This document shows, piece by piece, positions 55,001 through 64,000 of a DNA stretch of 64,000 nt. Within the stretch, counting starts at the first letter, position 1. Every line of letters starts with the position of its first letter. Source of the stretch: Corylus avellana (lineage: Eukaryota > Streptophyta > Magnoliopsida > Fagales > Betulaceae); NCBI RefSeq assembly GCF_901000735.1, contig NC_081548.1:2108001-2172000 (forward strand), in the 5' to 3' direction. Both the position numbers and the translations under genes were made by a program. The notes under the pieces are model-generated. The model did no database searches, was not told the DNA's origin, and saw only the letters and a list, made by a program, of their open reading frames with translations.

Positions 55001-58000
55001 TCAAGACTGATTAGGAAGCTGTGCAAAAGTTCCCATGTTGGGGCTGCAGCCACCGACCATCATCTTCTTGTAGACTGCATAAGCATGGTCTGGATCTCCT
55101 GACATACCATATCCTCGAATGAGAGCATTATAGGTGAACACATCCGGTTCAAGACCTAAAAGTTGCAGTTCTTCATACATCTTCCCAGCTTGCTCCACCA
55201 TTCCAACAATCCCAAAATTGAGGATTAGTGAATTGTAAGTGTAAAGATCAGGAATAATGCCCTTATTTCGCATTTCATTAAAAAGAGAAAGAGCTTCCTC
55301 CATCCTCTGTGATCTTCCAAGTCCACTAATTATAAGATTGTAAGAGACCAAGTCAGGATCGATGCCAGTGACCTTTAGTTTGTCAAAGTAATGCAAAGCA
55401 TCATCAACTCTCCCTGCCATGCACAGGGAATCTACAAGAATGGTGTAAGACTTCAAATCAGGCCTTATTCCTTCTTTGACCATTCTTTTAAAAAACTCAC
55501 AAGCAGTCTCCACATCACCAGCTTTCCCAAATCCATTTATAAGAATATTGTAAATGGCACAGTTGGGCTTGCATCCAGTGTCCAGCATCTCTTCAAATAA
55601 CTTCAATGCTTCCTCTAGTCTTCCTGACTTCAAAAGTCCATCTAGAAGAGGGCCATAAGTACAAGGTGTGGGAGAAAAATCACCACTTATGAGATCATAG
55701 TAAAACCCTATAGCCTCATCTAAACTATTAGATCTTACAAGACCAGAGATCACGATATTATGAGTAATGGTGTTAGGCTTGCATCCCCTACAATGCATCT
55801 CTTTATACAGGTCAAGAAGTTCATTGATCTTCCCAGCTTTCCCATGAGAATCAAGCAACAAGTTGTATGTGAAAACATCTGGGGCACAACCACCATTCAT
55901 CATCTCCGTAAAAAGATCCCAAGCTTTTTCAGTACTCTGGATTTCAAGAAGCCCACCAATCAAACAATTATATACTTCTAGTGTTGGGGTAATTCCCAGA
56001 GTTTTGGTAAATTTCACAAACAAATTTTCAGCATCAAGAGCTTTCTTATTCTTACACAAAAATACAACCAAAGGAATCAATACTCCCTCGTCCTGGCAAA
56101 TCCCATTGGACACCAGTCTTTCAGCAAATAATATGGCTTTATCTAATTTAGCTTCAGTCAATATCCCTCCCACTAAATCTTCCCAAAAAGGCCTGTCTGT
56201 CCGAACCCCAACCTGATATACAAAATCCTTGGTAATCTTGAAAGCATCCTCAATCGACCCACCCTTTATAACACCAGGAAGTAAGGTGCATAAAGTTACA
56301 TGATCAGGATACAGCCATTTCTTCATCTGATGGAAGAACCAGAATGCATCATTAACTCTATTTTCTTTAATTAGGCCATAAATGATAGTGTTGTAAGTCA
56401 ATACATCAGGAAGGCAGTTCATTGTTGTCATTTTAAAAAGCATTTTCAAAGCCAAATCAACCTCTTCATTTTTGCTAAGACAATCCAGGAGTGTGTTGAA
56501 AGTTACTGTGTTTGGAGGACACCCAAGGCCAGTCATGCTCTCAAACAACTCGATCGCTTTTTGAACTTGACCGTTCTTCCCTAGTCCAGCAAGTAGTGTG
56601 TTGTAGGTCACAACTGTAGGAGCAAGTTTCATGTCCTTGATTCTGCAAAACATTTGCCATGCTTCATCTACTCGGTTAGCCTTATAAAGTGTGTTAATCA
56701 AAGAATTAATTATGATAACATCAGGTTCACACCCATTTTCCATCATCTCAGAGAGTAATTTAATGGCTTCATCTACTTGACCCGCCTTGCTGTAGCACTT
56801 CATCATCATGTTATAAGTTACTGTATCCGGAGCAAGCCCACTATTTTTAATCCCATTAAACATATCTTTTGCTTCTTCAAGCCTACCCATTGCAGCAAGG
56901 CTATACAAAGATGCATTACAGGCAACAATATTAGGAACAATTCCTCTAATTTTCATTTGCTTAAAGGTATGAATAGCTTTGCTAGGATCACCAGACTTTC
57001 CATAATAGTCAATGAAAAGGATATATGTATAGGCAGTAGGTTCAACTCCTAGAGATTGTATATCATTGAAAAGTTTCAATGCCTCTTCCAACCTATTTAC
57101 GCTTAAAAGTCCACAAATCAATGCATTATAAGTATGCAGATTCGGTGAGACCCCTTGCTTCTTCATAACATCCAACATGCCAAATGCTTCGTCAACATTC
57201 CCAGCTTTGCATAAGGCACTAACAAAGATGGTAAAAGTAACCACATCAGGAGCATAACCATCCTTTTTCATTTCATGCCAAATTTCTTTCAGAGTATCCA
57301 AGTCTCTGCAGTCACTAAACTTGTCCAACAAAGTAATGTAGGTTACTCGATCAGGTTTATGACTGGTAGCTTTCATCTTTGCAAATAATTCCTTGGCATT
57401 ATCAAGTTTCCCTGCGTTACAAAGAGCATCTATAATAACAGTATAAGTAACAACATCAGGCCCACATCCCTCATCATCCATTCTCTTCAGAATCGAACGT
57501 GCTTCATCAATTTTCCCAGCCCTCCCAAGTGCTCTAATGCATATGGTGAAAGTGTACACATTTGGCCTCAACCCCAAACTTTCCATCTCTTTTAACAAAT
57601 CCATTACGGTTTCAACATCCCTTCTCTTCCCCAATGCCACCATAAGCGCTGAGTAAGTCTTCAGGCTGGGCTTATTCCCTTCTGAGACCATACTTCTATA
57701 AACCTCCAAAGCCTCCTTACAAAAGCCAGACTGAAGTACCAAATGGATCAACCCATTATACGAATACGCATTGAGAACAAACCCAGCTTTTCGCATCTTT
57801 TTGAGTGCAATTGGTGTTTGCCGAATCCCACCTCTTATGTAAAGGCCTTTAAAAATAGTTAAATAGGTCGTCAAGTTCCTGTTAATGATTTGTTTTTGCA
57901 TCAGATCGAACACAACAGCCATATCCCCCACCCTCCCGTGAACCCTCAAGACTTCAAGCATGAAATTACACGTTTCAGTGGTATGTACAACACTGGGCAA

Positions 58001-58324
58001 CTGGGCAACAGAGTTAAAGTGAGAAAAAGCACAACTTGGGTCCGAAATCGACTTCAAAGCCCCAATAACTTCCTCCGAAGACACTGCACTTTTGGGCTTC
58101 CCATTTGGACTTTTCATCACAAACCTACAAAAACCCACTACTCTTCTCCTGTGCTTCTTCCAGTTCACCATAGACCCACTAGGCAAAACCTTCAAATTTC
58201 TACACTTTCTTCCTCCTACCAACCCATTGTGGCTTGAAACATATGTCTTACTATCGGTGAAAGCAGAACCATAAGTGATATTACTACAGCACATACTTGA
58301 AGAGCAGAGGATTAACACAGCCAT
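55001..58324 (-). CDS. PGR3: Chloroplast PPR protein, PGR3-like (copy 2)
   Basis: Same 1,107-residue protein as copy 1, starting at the ATG on 58324-58322. I see four base differences in the coding sequence: 55228, 56255, 57512 (all silent) and 58077, which changes residue 83 from Leu to Ser, before the PPR tract. Motif content and function are as for copy 1. It stands head-to-head with the complete NOP10 gene. Both copies are undamaged. If the duplication is an assembly artefact, this and copy 1 are two alleles of a single gene. Confidence 0.9.
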   Translation of the reverse strand: MAVLILCSSSMCCSNITYGSAFTDSKTYVSSHNGLVGGRKCRNLKVLPSGSMVNWKKHRRRVVGFCRFVMKSPNGKPKSAVSSEEVIGALKSISDPSCAFSHFNSVAQLPSVVHTTETCNFMLEVLRVHGRVGDMAVVFDLMQKQIINRNLTTYLTIFKGLYIRGGIRQTPIALKKMRKAGFVLNAYSYNGLIHLVLQSGFCKEALEVYRSMVSEGNKPSLKTYSALMVALGKRRDVETVMDLLKEMESLGLRPNVYTFTICIRALGRAGKIDEARSILKRMDDEGCGPDVVTYTVIIDALCNAGKLDNAKELFAKMKATSHKPDRVTYITLLDKFSDCRDLDTLKEIWHEMKKDGYAPDVVTFTIFVSALCKAGNVDEAFGMLDVMKKQGVSPNLHTYNALICGLLSVNRLEEALKLFNDIQSLGVEPTAYTYILFIDYYGKSGDPSKAIHTFKQMKIRGIVPNIVACNASLYSLAAMGRLEEAKDMFNGIKNSGLAPDTVTYNMMMKCYSKAGQVDEAIKLLSEMMENGCEPDVIIINSLINTLYKANRVDEAWQMFCRIKDMKLAPTVVTYNTLLAGLGKNGQVQKAIELFESMTGLGCPPNTVTFNTLLDCLSKNEEVDLALKMLFKMTTMNCLPDVLTYNTIIYGLIKENRVNDAFWFFHQMKKWLYPDHVTLCTLLPGVIKGGSIEDAFKITKDFVYQVGVRTDRPFWEDLVGGILTEAKLDKAILFAERLVSNGICQDEGVLIPLVVFLCKNKKALDAENLFVKFTKTLGITPTLEVYNCLIGGLLEIQSTEKAWDLFTEMMNGGCAPDVFTYNLLLDSHGKAGKINELLDLYKEMHCRGCKPNTITHNIVISGLVRSNSLDEAIGFYYDLISGDFSPTPCTYGPLLDGLLKSGRLEEALKLFEEMLDTGCKPNCAIYNILINGFGKAGDVETACEFFKRMVKEGIRPDLKSYTILVDSLCMAGRVDDALHYFDKLKVTGIDPDLVSYNLIISGLGRSQRMEEALSLFNEMRNKGIIPDLYTYNSLILNFGIVGMVEQAGKMYEELQLLGLEPDVFTYNALIRGYGMSGDPDHAYAVYKKMMVGGCSPNMGTFAQLPNQS

Positions 58325-58833
58325 GAACAAATTATAATCACCAAAAAAGGAATGAGCAAAAATGAGTCTATCCCAGAAACAAGAAATGAATTCGTTTCTG
58401 CATGTAAGGTGACTGTTGAATTGCCTGTGACAGAACAAAATAACGTAGAGACACAGAAACGGGCATGAACTAACCTGTATGACTTAAAGGTGCGGAGAGA
58501 TAGAGAGAAAGAGAGAGCGTGATGCTAGGGTAGAAGATGAGATTGCTATGGTGGCCGGTGGGTATAGCTGGCGTCAGATATTTGAATTCTGAGAGCGTCA
58601 GTCAGCTGGGAACTCCATGGCCTTGGACTTCAGAGCCTTTTGGATATTTTTCGATTTTGGTAGAGAAAACGATAAGGGGCAGTTAGTTACCAAAAATTCT
58701 TGTCAGAACGAGGACGAAAATGGCATTTTTGCATACAAAATATTTTATAAAAAATATTCTTATAAATTTTTAATGTTAAAAATTTAATTATATTATGCCA
58801 CTGCACTTTTTAAAAGTTTGTTTTATAAAATAT

Positions 58834-59141
58834 TGGGTAAAGTTTACTTAATCTTCTCAATCTACCACCCCAATGACAATCTATCCCAAAACTATCAATT
58901 GCGACAATTTATTTCTCAAACTACTAAAACAATATTAATGTACTCCCGAATCTCAACAAAATAACGAAGTTATCCTTACTAAAATAAAAATAAAAACACT
59001 AAAATTTAATTTTTTTTTCAAAATTTTACGGGTATTTTTGTCTTATTAAAAATTTTATAAGGGTAATTTTGTTATTTTGTTAGCATTGGGAATAAATTAT
59101 CATTAGGGTAGTAGTTTGAGGAGTTTAAGTATATTTTACCC
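58834..59141. mobile_element. Inverted-repeat MITE (copy 2)
   Basis: Same element as 50735-51050, slightly shorter because an AAAATA-type run is reduced. Confidence 0.75.
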
Positions 59142-60514
59142 TAAAATATTTTATAAGTCTAACATTTCTTTTTATTGATATGAGTATAGAGGCTAGAAGA
59201 ACTTCCTATTTATTGATATGTGAGTATAGAGGCTAGAAGCCTAGAAGAACTTCCTATGGGTTTTATGAAGATTTTTTTTTTCCCTACAACTAAACCTACA
59301 AGCTATTTTATAATTTATCGACACATAGCAATACGTAATTAAAGAGGGCTAAAGTTTTTTAAGTGACTAATGTATTTCCAATTATGTGTTGAGACGAAAT
59401 AATAAACTGTAAAATAGTTGTAAGTATCATTGCTAATTATTAAAGGCTTTGCCAATAAATTGTTTTCTATTCTTTTTTAAAAAAATGCTAGACCAACTGT
59501 TTTACAACACAATATGTGATTTGAGGGTATTAATTTATTTTATTTTATGGTTGATGTAGCTCCAATCATTAACCGATAGGTGCCAACAAATTGTAAAAGA
59601 GCTAAATTACTCACATGGGAAAATGCTTTGTGTACTATTGCTTTTACTATAACTCTTTTTAAAAGACAATCCCTATTTTTATATCATAGTAATGTTAAAT
59701 ACTACATTCTAACACCCCTATTCCATTGGGCCGATGTAGTAATAATGTCTTTATTGGATAACTCTTGTTAAAAAAAAAAAAAAAAAAACCCAAAGATTGA
59801 TGGACACTTCTAGATCAGTCAGGATGCAGTATTTAGAATGAGTATTTATAGAAATGCTATCATATGAGAGTTCACATTTTAGTAGCTAAAGTAATAAGTA
59901 TCATCTAGACTGCGGTATCAATTTGTAAAGATTTGTAGTAAAAATTGAAATACACTTAATAACACTTTTTAAAAAATGCTGCAATTTTTAAAACTATTTA
60001 AAATGTGTTGTAATTTTAATTGAAATCATGTTCAAAACATGACTTTCAAGCTACTGTACATTCAAAACATGATTTGAATTAAGGTTATCATGAATATCTA
60101 AAAGGTTTTAAGATCACTGAATTTTATAAGTTAATTATTATTATTTTTTTGGTAAAACCCCAACTTTTAAATTGATATCTTTTTAAATGATTGCAATGGC
60201 AATGGCAATGGCACTTTGGCTCTATTTTTAAGATTCGTGCTTTAGTTCATTCAAGGATTTTTTAAAAAAAATAAATAAATAAAATAATAATAATTAAATA
60301 TTGGATGAATTCACACTTGTTCGCAATATAAAATATATTTTAGAGTACTAATGGCGTATATGAAAATAAAAAACGCCACCCGTCACATGGCGAGGGGCAC
60401 CCAAATATACTAATGGCGTATATGAAATTATCACAAAATAAGGGACAAAGTAGAAATACCCACATAATAAAGGGCCAGATAGAAATAAGAAAAGCGACCC
60501 GCAGTGGTGGAATT
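59142..60514. other. PGR3-NOP10 intergenic region (copy 2)
   Basis: AT-rich. Compared with copy 1 it has an extra piece near 60218-60246, and the short sequence TACTAATGGCGTATATGAAA occurs twice (about 60347 and 60409). No gene. Confidence 0.6.
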
Positions 60515-60573
60515 GAAAAGGGCTGCCCTAACCCTAACCCCTCCCTAACCTTCTCGTCATCGTCTAAAACCCT

Positions 60574-60610
<37 letters not shown>

Positions 60611-60613
60611 GAG
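60515..60613 (+). promoter_or_regulatory. NOP10 core promoter/leader with telo-box and CT repeat
   Basis: CCCTAACCCTAACCCC (60526-60541), AAACCCTAA (60567-60575) and a (CT)n run (60577-60607) precede a splice donor GTACAA at 60614. A GGGCCAG motif lies near 60473. Telo-boxes of this form are typical of plant ribosome-biogenesis and translation genes, in line with the gene downstream. Exact start site not known. Confidence 0.6.
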
Positions 60614-61210
60614 GTACAAATTTTTCCTTCGTATTCTCCTATTCTTTCCTTTAGCACGAGACATGTAGTTTCATGTGGTTCTGATCTTACAGTTGTGTGG
60701 TATTTTTCTTTTTATTGAGTATTAGATGCTGAAGCTGTGATTTTGACAAATTTCTAACCTTTATAATGAAATGGTGCATTAAGGTTTTACTGGGGTTCTT
60801 GGATTTTGGGATAGGAAGGAACCGAGAGTACAGGTCTACTACCATATTTATGTAATATAATGCATATAGTTTTCTGGGTGTTTTTCTGTTTGTCTAATAT
60901 GTTATGATTTTTTTTCAATTTGATTTTACAAGGCTCTTGCTCTTGAATGATTTAGTTCTTAACTTATCTCAACAATGAAATGAATTTTAAATTTGAATCT
61001 TGTGGGACTGAGTACTGATTCCTCTTATTATGAGTCTGTTGGTTGTCTCTGTTCTTTTAGGTATTTCATTGTTGTATTTTATGTGAGTTCAACTGATTTG
61101 TCTTATTTTCCCTTTGATGCTTTTTTTTTTTTTTGGGGGGGTGGGAATCTTTTGTTGGAGAGATATCTGATATTGATCCGTTATTTCAGTGAAGTGAACA
61201 ATTTGCGAAA

Positions 61211-63600
61211 ATGTATCTCCAGTTTTACATTAACGAGAAGGGCGAAAAAGTCTATACTGCTAAGGTATGGTATACTGATTGATTCCACAGCTCTCACTTT
61301 TACAACAGCGGTGGCTGTTTAATCGTTGGAGTCTTCTATGAAGTTTTGTATATATACACTGTTATTATACATGGGCCATTCAAGCTCATCCCGTGCATGT
61401 GAGTTTGCGAGCATGTGTGCAATTGTTGACACCCCCACTTCAGAACAGTTATGCCCTGAAAGAATTTATTGTATATCTTATTATCAATATGCTAGTTGAC
61501 AGTACAGAATGAATTTTTTTATTTTTTTTACCTAAGTGCTAGTTTGGAACACAGGTAGGCGAGAAGTATATGTTTAAGATGGGTACTGTAAATCATGCAT
61601 ATTTACAGAGCACTACTAAGTGTCACTTGAATGAAATTAATGGAATACTTATGCAGTTGCAAATTTTTGTTTCAGTATTAAATTAAGATATAAACTTAGG
61701 GTGAAAAATATGCAGGGTATTTTGTCAAAAGCTCCTGATAATAGTTAGTATGATTTTTTTGTCAAAAGCTCCTCATATGGAGCTTGGAGTGTCTGTAGAC
61801 TGTAGTTAAGTTAATGCTTACTTTATATCAACACAAATTTTTTTAAGGATTGTAAACATTTTATGATTTGTTTTCTACTCTTAGTTCTCTTTTGTTGACT
61901 TTCATTTTCTCTTCTACATGCAGAAAGAATCACCACTGGGACGGGCAACAGAATCTGCTCATCCAGGTAATGTAGTGTAATGTGCTTGACCTTTTGCACT
62001 TTCTTTATTATTTGTATGGGCATTTTTGTGTAAATGTAATGTGAAAGTAAATTACGCTAAATCTGGTTCAACCTGTTTATTGATAGCATTATGACAGCAG
62101 ACTGCGGATGCATGTGGAGAGTTCAATACACAAATAAATAATGAATTAACTTACACAGTCATTTCATTACCTGTGTGTACTTGTAGTCCACTAGTGACTG
62201 TTTTCAGACTTGTTCTGAAAATAGCCGACACTATAGATCGTTCAAGTTTGTTCCTTGAGTTTTCCATCAAATTTTCTTGCCTTGTGTTGTCTTATTCAGT
62301 CTAATTGTTGTCATTGATGTCGTAACTGAATGTCATACCGTTGCTGGGATTTTGTCATCTAGGCTTCTAATACTACATCCTATGGTCACTTCATTTGGTA
62401 TATAAATCTTGTTATCTATACAACTGTGGTTGCATATGGTTGGTGAAAATCTGTTGTCCATACTATCTAATTCATGTTTGTTTTGAGAGTTGAGTCCACA
62501 TGACAATTTTATGCAATCAGGCTAATCTACTTGCATCATATGGTTGCGTATTCATAGATAATGTTTGTTGATGAATAAAATGGCTATTTCTTTGAAGAGT
62601 TGATCTTTGTGGTTAGCTATTGGGTTGGATGGCCCACTTCATTTTAGATTGAGCACCTCATTCTGTTGGACTATGGCACTAAGGGGCTCCATTTGTTTTG
62701 ACGAAAAGTGTTTTCTAGAAAACGTTTTCCCTATTTTCCAGTGTTTGGTCGACCAAAAATCATATTCATATCGAAACATTTTTGGTTGACCTGGAAACCT
62801 TTTTTAATTTCCATAAAATTGTTTTCCTTCTTTTAAAACCGTAAACAATTTTATATGTTTGAGCTTCTCCTCGTACACATTCTTTCTCGCAATTCATTCT
62901 CTGCTGTCATTGGATGTCACCGTCCACCGCAATCCACAGCTGGCCGCCACCAAAGGTAGCCGGCTGTCCTCAGTATCATTGATTTATTGTACGAGCTAAA
63001 CACCAAAAAATATTTTCAAGTGTAATTATTTTTCAGAAAAATTATTTCGCCACAGAAAATATTTCCCGTTGAAACAAATGGAGCCCAAATGTTTTGAGTG
63101 TGGTTATGGTTATATGTTTTTTTTCTCTGAATTGGCAAATAGAAATTATCAGGCAAGGAGAAGAAGAAAGGAGAAATTGCTTTACAACTATGAACTAGTT
63201 TTAAGAGAACAAAATGACAGTAAATTCTACTTTATGAGCTTCAACTTTGGCACATGTAGAAGGACCCGGCATGGAAAAACCTTCTGCTAAAAGACGATTC
63301 TGTATTCATTTGGCTTACTATTGAAAGAAAAAGCTTGCATCTACTCTGCTTAAGCCCCCTATTATAACTGCTCCCATCCCGCTCCAAATATTCCCCCCAC
63401 CCTTCTCTCAAATATTTTGGCTGTTATTTTTCTGCATTTTGATATGGAACTTTCATCATAATTGCTGCTGATCTATTTCCGTCTCCACTTTTTTGGATGC
63501 AGCCCGCTTCTCTCCCGATGACAAATACTCAAGGCAAAGAGTTCTTCTGAAGAAGCGTTTTGGATTGTTGCCAACCCAGCAACCAGCTCAGAAGTATTGA
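61211..63600 (+). CDS. NOP10: H/ACA snoRNP subunit NOP10
   Basis: Three coding exons: 61211-61264, 61924-61966, 63503-63600, giving 64 residues, the normal length of eukaryotic NOP10. The start [18 protein letters not shown], the middle [14 protein letters not shown] and the end [12 protein letters not shown] are the family signature. NOP10 is a core subunit of H/ACA ribonucleoproteins with dyskerin/NAP57 (CBF5), NHP2 and GAR1. They guide pseudouridylation of rRNA in the nucleolus. A leader intron runs from 60614 to the acceptor TTTCAG ending at 61189. Intron 1 separates codons 18 and 19, and intron 2 (1.5 kb) splits the Ala codon of HPARF. Too short and split to show as an open frame; found by splice reconstruction. 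Upstream telo-boxes suit its role. The only complete copy in the window. Confidence 0.95.
62694..63086. mobile_element. hAT-type MITE in NOP10 intron 2
   Basis: Ends GGGCTCCATTTGTTT and, inverted, the same 15 bases (AAACAAATGGAGCCC). The inner arms (GTTTTCTAGAAAACG.. / ..TTATTTCGCCACAGAAAATA) are less conserved. The terminal repeat resembles a common plant hAT MITE family. No clear target duplication. Non-coding. Confidence 0.7.
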
Positions 63601-64000
63601 ACTCTTGCAGAGTTCTTCTGATATACTTTCTTGTTCTGGAATTTATATTTATTTGGAGCATTTGGCATGCTGAAGGTGTTGTAGTTGCTGTGATGGAGTA
63701 ATTGTTGGATAGGTGAAATATGTTTAGATTTAGTTTTTCCTTTGCAATCCTGTCATGAACTTTGTGCTTTATGAAACTCAGAAACTTCATTTCAAGCATT
63801 CGGGGTGAAGTTTCAATTATTGTTGCAGAGACTTGTGGTTGAAGAGTGCTTGAAAGGTAAAATGCTGAAGGGGAGAGTCGTAAGAAGTTTGTTGTTGCCA
63901 ATTGCTTTTGCCTAGGGTTTAGCTCAAGGAGTTCCAATTTTATTAGTATATAAAAAAAATGGAAAAAATTAAATACCCAATTAAGGAATTATATAGAAGT
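63601..64000. other. NOP10 3' UTR and flank
   Basis: AT-rich sequence behind the NOP10 stop. No polyadenylation site can be fixed. The open frame on the minus strand at 63473-63937 overlaps the NOP10 last exon and has no recognisable domain. Confidence 0.5.

Larger units (their letters stand above)
53155..61099. repeat. Copy 2 of near-identical 8 kb direct duplication
   Basis: Second copy of 45056-52965. The left edge is the hAT-like terminus; to the right it continues without a break into the full NOP10 gene. Confidence 0.93.

Noticed and set aside
63473..63937. 154-codon open frame on the minus strand
   Set aside because: Overlaps the last exon of NOP10 on the opposite strand and has no recognisable domain.
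1..64000. CRISPR arrays, operons, bacterial insertion sequences
   Set aside because: The window is plant nuclear DNA; direct repeats found are LTRs, target duplications or tandem duplications, not spacer arrays.

Overview
The window looks like nuclear DNA of a woody eudicot. It has AT-rich intergenic DNA, introns with GT..AG borders and chloroplast/mitochondrial-type pentatricopeptide repeat (PPR) genes. It also holds a Ty1/copia element, many inverted-repeat miniature elements, tRNA-type SINEs, and two runs of exactly 100 N (scaffold gaps). The species cannot be fixed from the sequence.

Region 1 (1-23,100) is a tandem cluster of restorer-of-fertility-like (RFL, P-class) PPR genes. There are four paralogues: a C-terminal part cut by the window edge (3-728); one apparently intact 610-residue gene (5142-6974); one with a frameshift and a stop (10560-12400); and one split by a 5.0 kb copia element (15081-15403 plus 20406-21912). 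Pieces of unrelated genes travel with the repeats. They are three remnants of translation factor eIF(iso)4G (one long and intron-containing, two short and internally deleted), a single L-galactose dehydrogenase exon piece, and a PLS-type PPR fragment.

Region 2 (23,100-30,500) has no gene I can support. It holds microsatellites, three inverted-repeat elements with 8-10 bp target duplications, and one retroposed insertion with a 13 bp target duplication.

Region 3 (30,600-41,120) is a PP2C-type protein phosphatase gene with ten coding exons giving 361 residues, most like Arabidopsis PP2C60. It is followed by a SINE and a four-exon gene for an uncharacterised 173-residue basic coiled-coil protein (43,703-44,970).

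Region 4 (45,056-61,099) is an approximately 8 kb block present twice in direct orientation and almost identical. Each copy carries an intronless gene like PGR3, a chloroplast PPR protein for petL/ndhA expression, on the minus strand, and the 5' end of NOP10 on the plus strand. Only the second copy continues into a complete three-exon NOP10 gene (61,211-63,600). A 100-N gap and the end of a hAT-like transposon lie exactly between the copies. Only four base differences were seen in the 3,324 bp PGR3 coding sequence. Unmerged haplotypes in the assembly are therefore at least as likely as a real tandem duplication.

The PP2C and PGR3 genes are neighbours in Arabidopsis too (At4g31860 and At4g31850, from memory), so region 3-4 looks like conserved ancestral order. 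The RFL cluster is the fast-evolving accessory part.
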